From Hymenobacter glacialis (GTDB taxonomy: Bacteria; Bacteroidota; Bacteroidia; Cytophagales; Hymenobacteraceae): a stretch of 36,937 bases of DNA. The DNA is taken from the NCBI RefSeq assembly GCF_001816165.1, contig NZ_MDZC01000060.1:1-36937 (forward strand). Reading direction: 5' to 3'. Positions 33,508 to 36,937 of the stretch are shown here, one piece after another. The notes below the pieces were generated by a model. The model saw nothing but the letters and a program-made list of their open reading frames with translations. It made no database searches and was not told the DNA's origin. The position numbers and the translations under genes are program-made. Position 1 is the stretch's first letter; each line of letters starts with the position of its first letter.

Positions 33508-35712
33508 CTACCGCTCGAAGCGGACCGCCAGAAACAGGTTGCGGCCGGGCGCGCTGATGCCCGAGGCAAAAACGCGGTAGTTGCGGTCCAGTAGGTTTTC
33601 CAGGCCGGCTAGCAGGGCCCAGCGGGGCGTGAGCTGGTAGGCGGTGCGCAGGTTGAGCGTGTACCAGCGCAGGGCCCCCTCGGGCGTGGCCTGGGGCAGG
33701 TTGTCTTCGCCCGAAGGGCTGTAGTCTTCCGCACGCTTGCGTCCGTTGAAAACCACCGAGCCTTCGGCCGTTAGCTTGCGGTGCCGGTAGGTGAGGGCGG
33801 CCCGGCCGAAGAGGGGCGGAATGTGGTCGAGGGGCACCTGGGCGGTAAGGTCGCGGCCCTGGGTGTAAGTAAGGCTGCCGTCGAGGCGCAGGTGGGCGGG
33901 CAGCACCACCTGCGTGCGCGCCGACAGGCCCATAATGCGCGCCCGGCCGGTGTTCACGGTGGCCACCGTGACAAAGGTCTGGCCGTTGTACACGGTGGTG
34001 CTGCGGCCGTCGGGCGTAGCAAAGGGGCGCACCACCAGGGCATCGCGCAGGTTGGTCACGAAGCTCGTCACGGCCACCAGCAGCCGGTCCGGCACCGTTT
34101 CCGACAGTTCGGCTTCGTAGTTTACCACGCGTTCGGGCCGCAGGCTGGCGTTGGGAATAATGAGGGTGCCGTTGAGCTGCTCAAAGGTTTTGTTCAGGTC
34201 GTCCACGTTGGGGTTGCGGAAGCCGGTGGCGGCCATTGCGCTCAGGCGCAGGCCGGCCGGCAGCATGGCCACCAGGCCCAGGTTGCCATCCAGCGACGAG
34301 GAGCGCTGCCGGACGTCGGGGTACGCCGCATCGAAGAACTGCGGGTCGAAGCGGGCATTCACGCGCACATGGCTGTAGCGCAGGCCGTCGGAGAGAATGA
34401 GGCGGTCGGTGATTTCCCAGCGGTGCGCGGCGTACGCGCCGGCCGTGCCGTAGGTGGCCCCGTTGGGGTAGCGGGTGGCAATGGGCGTGGTGGCGCCGGT
34501 GGCCACGTTCACGCCCCGGCCCACGCTCCGCACCGCGTTGTGGGTGAGCTCGGCGCCGTAGCGCAGTTCGTGCCGGCCCACGGCCTTGAGCAAGTCCAGG
34601 TTGGTGCTGAGCACCCGCACGTTTTCGAGGTTTTCCTGCCGCACCGGCTTGCCAAAATCGCGCACCAGGCGGCTTTCGGCCACGGCCTGCACGGCGGGCG
34701 TGAGGCGCAGCTGGTCGTAGAGGCCCGTGCGGCGGGTTAGCTCCAACTGGTAGCTGCCCAGGAAACGGGTTTGCGGGCCGTAGTTCCATTCTGTGTAGCG
34801 CAAGGCGCCGTTGCGGTAGGTCTGGAGGCGGTCGAAGCGCGGCACCTGGGAAGTGGTAGAATACTGCAGGTTGAGCAGGTGGCGCTGGCCGGGCCGGGGT
34901 TGAAACAGCACTTTCTGCACCGCGTCGAGCTGACTATAGCCGGTAAATTTCTGGCGGTTGGGCTCGTCGTTGTTCACCACCACATCCTGACCGTTTTGGC
35001 GGGCGGCATACTGGCGTACCTGCCCGAAGCCGGGGTAGCCGGGCAGCCCGGTGGTGCCCTTGCGCAGGTCGTCGAAGTCGGTGGCCGTAAGGCTGGTGAA
35101 GGTGGCCCAGCGGCGCCAGCCCAGCGAAAAATCCGTGTGTGCGGTTTTCTCGCGGGCGGCGGTGGCGTAGCGCAGCAGGTTGCTGGTGTGCACGGCCAGG
35201 CCGGTGCTGTCGGCCAGGCGGGGGCTTTTGGTAAAGAGGCTGACCACGCCGCCCAGGGCATCCGACCCGTACATCACGGCTCCTGCGCCGTTGAGAATTT
35301 CGACCCGCTCCAGCGAGTTGGCGTCTACGCTGAGAATGTTCTGCAGGTGCCCGCCGCGGTAAATGGCGTTGTTGAGGCGCACCCCGTCCACCACCAGCAA
35401 CACCTTGTTGGCCTCAAAACCGCGCAGCACCGGCGAGCCGCCCCCGAGCTGGGACTTCTGCACAAACACCCACCCGGTGTGCTGCAGGGCGTCGGCCATG
35501 GTGGCGGGGTTTTGCAGGCGAATGCTGCGGGCCGTGAGCACGTCAATCTGCTGCGGAATATCGGCTTTGCGCTCCAGCACCCGATTGGCCGACACCACAA
35601 CTTCGTCCAGACCAAAAAACCGGCTCGAATCCTGCGGCTGCTCCTGGGCCCAGGCATCGTACCCAACCAACAACGCTAATAGCAGCAAGGCGTACTTCTT
35701 GCAATGGGGCAT
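33508..35712 (-). CDS. TonB-dependent outer-membrane receptor, heme/hemoglobin-receptor style
   Basis: A 734-residue receptor with signal peptide MPHCKKYALLLLALLVGYDAWA and a TonB-box-like DEVVVSA (about 36-42). A plug domain (about 50-165) with GGGSPVLRGFEANKVLLVVDGVR (in parts), NNAIYRGGHLQN and SVDANSLERVEILNGAGAVM follows, then a 22-strand-type barrel ending RNLFLAVRFER. The sequence SPVLRGF...LVVDGVRLNNAIYRGGH is typical of the hemoglobin/heme receptor branch (HmuR-like); the substrate remains a guess. No SusD partner lies downstream, so it is not a SusCD pair. No Fur box was recognised upstream. Confidence 0.88.
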   Translation of the reverse strand: MPHCKKYALLLLALLVGYDAWAQEQPQDSSRFFGLDEVVVSANRVLERKADIPQQIDVLTARSIRLQNPATMADALQHTGWVFVQKSQLGGGSPVLRGFEANKVLLVVDGVRLNNAIYRGGHLQNILSVDANSLERVEILNGAGAVMYGSDALGGVVSLFTKSPRLADSTGLAVHTSNLLRYATAAREKTAHTDFSLGWRRWATFTSLTATDFDDLRKGTTGLPGYPGFGQVRQYAARQNGQDVVVNNDEPNRQKFTGYSQLDAVQKVLFQPRPGQRHLLNLQYSTTSQVPRFDRLQTYRNGALRYTEWNYGPQTRFLGSYQLELTRRTGLYDQLRLTPAVQAVAESRLVRDFGKPVRQENLENVRVLSTNLDLLKAVGRHELRYGAELTHNAVRSVGRGVNVATGATTPIATRYPNGATYGTAGAYAAHRWEITDRLILSDGLRYSHVRVNARFDPQFFDAAYPDVRQRSSSLDGNLGLVAMLPAGLRLSAMAATGFRNPNVDDLNKTFEQLNGTLIIPNASLRPERVVNYEAELSETVPDRLLVAVTSFVTNLRDALVVRPFATPDGRSTTVYNGQTFVTVATVNTGRARIMGLSARTQVVLPAHLRLDGSLTYTQGRDLTAQVPLDHIPPLFGRAALTYRHRKLTAEGSVVFNGRKRAEDYSPSGEDNLPQATPEGALRWYTLNLRTAYQLTPRWALLAGLENLLDRNYRVFASGISAPGRNLFLAVRFER

Positions 35713-36101
35713 AGAAGGAATGGGGATGCGCGTGCTTGCCGGTATCTAATTTGACTGCGTAAAGCTATTGATAAGAGGGCTAAGTGAGGGAGACTGAAGC
35801 GGCGCAGTGGAAAAATTTGCTCAAAGGACTTTAAGTGAGAAAACCACAGAAGGGAATGGAGGTCACGAAACTCAGCGCAGCGACTGGTTCACTAAACTTT
35901 GAATGGTGAACCAGTTTCTTGAACTTTTACGAGGCTGAAACTCACCATTTGTAGACTTGAGTGAGTTTTCTGATTGCGTGTAGGAAAAGGAGAATTTGAT
36001 TGATGCAACCGAATGGGTGTGCGAGCGGTCAGGCGGTTAGTCCTCAGTTATACCTTGTTTGTTGCACATTTACCTTGTTGTTACACAAAACCCTAACTAC
36101 T
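35713..36101. other. 389-nt intergenic region with two hairpins
   Basis: No gene seen. It contains ACTGGTTCAC/GTGAACCAGT (35883-35892 and 35906-35915) and AAACTCAC/GTGAGTTT (35938-35945 and 35961-35968), two perfect stems 22 nt apart. The rest is AT-richer than the neighbouring genes. Promoters of the divergent receptor (-) and lipoprotein (+) genes must lie here. Confidence 0.5.
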
Positions 36102-36491
36102 TTGAAAACGACATTAGGTCTTTCGGTTTTCTTGGCTCTCTTGCTGACGAGCGTTGGTTGCTCTGATAAGACTGATGCAACGCCGATGGGACAAACGTGC
36201 GAGAATGAGCACCTGTTGGAAACCTATCACGACCGCGAGGGAAGGGTCATTCAAGCAATTGACCAGTATTGGCTGTCCGTAGCTCCCGAAGATTTTAACA
36301 GAGAAAGCTTCAGCATTGGCAATGTGCTGGTTCCCACAACGCCTATACCAACGGCGCTCAGAATTAACGGGCTGCAGGTAAAGGTGAGCGGTCGCAAAAA
36401 AAGCTGCTACGGCTTGGTGACGTTGCCCAGTTTAAGGACGAATTTCGGCCATAAAATTGAACTTGAGCGCATCGAGCATGCTCCCGAGTAG
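36102..36491 (+). CDS. small hypothetical lipoprotein, probable TTG start
   Basis: With TTG at 36102 the protein is 129 residues and opens MKTTLGLSVFLALLLTSVGC, a textbook lipoprotein signal with the Cys at 20; a start at the ATG of 36003 or the TTG of 36000 would add about 33 unlikely residues. The mature part has two further Cys (in GQTCENEHLL and KKSCYGLVTLP) that could form a disulfide, and a beta-rich character. I do not recognise the family. Lower GC than its neighbours. Confidence 0.6.
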   Translation: MKTTLGLSVFLALLLTSVGCSDKTDATPMGQTCENEHLLETYHDREGRVIQAIDQYWLSVAPEDFNRESFSIGNVLVPTTPIPTALRINGLQVKVSGRKKSCYGLVTLPSLRTNFGHKIELERIEHAPE

Positions 36492-36627
36492 TAGTAGAAC
36501 CCAGAACTAGGCCGTGAATGTCTTGATGACCACGTCCTGTTACCGTGCCGGGGATACTTCTGTGTGTGGCTAGTTAAGTCAAATAGCCGAATTTAGAGTT
36601 TGTCAAAACGGTAGTTTAAACACCACC

Positions 36628-36937
36628 CTACAGCATCCCCTCATCGGCAAAGCTGTAGTAGCCCTGGTCGGAATAAATGAGGTGTCAAATCGGCAAGTCC
36701 AGAAAGCTGCCGGCTTCCTTCAGCTTCTTGGTGAGCTGGATGTCGGCGGCCCTAGGGTTGCGGTTGCCGCTGGGGTGGTTGTGCACCAGGATAATGCTGC
36801 TGGCCAGCTGCTCCAGGGCTTCTTTGAAAATCATTTTGGGGTCGGCCACGGTGCCGGCCACGCCGCCGCGGCTGATGGCCGTTTTGCGCATCACCACGTT
36901 GGCCCGGTTGAGCAGGATGACCCAGAATTCCTCGTGG
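36628..36937 (-). pseudogene. radC: RadC-like JAB-domain protein, 3' part, interrupted by in-frame TGA
   Basis: The frame enters from the window edge reading HEEFWVILLNRAN, the RadC/MPN(+) core, and shows the metal-binding motif HNHPSGNRNPRAAD intact. A TGA at 36685-36687 stops it after SFLDLPI. The same frame then goes on HLIYSDQGYYSFADEGML to TAG (36628-36630), which is exactly the expected RadC C-terminus. The TGA falls where relatives have the residues before DHLI. Either the gene is recently broken or an 18-residue shorter protein is made. The 5' end is outside the window. RadC proteins are of uncertain function (linked to DNA metabolism and mobile DNA). Confidence 0.82.

Noticed and set aside
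33508..35712. SusC/SusD polysaccharide-utilisation locus
   Set aside because: The receptor is shorter than SusC, lacks the usual carboxypeptidase-like N-terminal extension, and has no SusD or glycoside hydrolase neighbour.

Overview
The window looks like a chromosomal segment of a GC-rich member of the Bacteroidota, most like the Hymenobacter/Cytophagales group. Pointers are: the -7 promoter element TAnnTTTG in front of several genes with no obvious Shine-Dalgarno sites; a TonB-dependent receptor of Bacteroidota style; ClpB, RNase Y, ZapA and PheT orthologues; DUF1684 and M16/M1 peptidases with signal peptides; and dispersed inverted repeats of the CGTCATGCTGAGC type. The genus assignment is an inference from these traits, not a database result.

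Left part (1-6600): the 3' end of a possible transposase and an AT-richer orphan gene precede clpB. After a small membrane protein comes a toxin-antitoxin cluster on the + strand: DUF433 antitoxin plus a frameshifted DUF5615 PIN-like toxin, a short antitoxin plus PIN toxin, and MntA/HepT. A degenerate spacer sequence recurs before, between and after these modules.

Middle left (6700-15000): a HupE/UreJ-like membrane protein is followed immediately by a complete IS5-family element (7323-8184) whose TAA target duplication falls on the hupE stop codon. Then come a large secreted M1-type metallopeptidase, a 62-bp perfect palindrome acting as shared terminator, a cytochrome b561-like protein transcribed with a PLP aminotransferase (both -), a lipoprotein N-acetylmuramoyl-alanine amidase (-), and a divergent lipoprotein of unknown function (+).

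Middle right (15000-30300, all on the - strand): pheT, then three tandem ~1000-residue M16 zinc peptidases each with its own terminator, then a short coiled-coil protein, zapA and rny. The three M16 genes are mosaic copies of one another and sit inside what otherwise looks like a pheT / coiled-coil / zapA / rny housekeeping neighbourhood. The zapA-rny gap is strongly structured (hairpin over the zapA stop, a GC-rich stem, and a hairpin just before the rny start).

Right part (30300-36937): DUF1684 protein (-), a secreted M1 aminopeptidase with HEAT-like tail (+), a TonB-dependent receptor (-) of heme/hemoglobin-receptor style, a small lipoprotein probably starting at TTG (+), and the end of a radC gene broken by an in-frame TGA (-). 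No tRNA, rRNA or CRISPR array was seen. The most unusual features are the spacer-separated toxin-antitoxin array, the mosaic M16 triplication, and the RNA structure around zapA-rny; none of them clearly amounts to a wholly new system.
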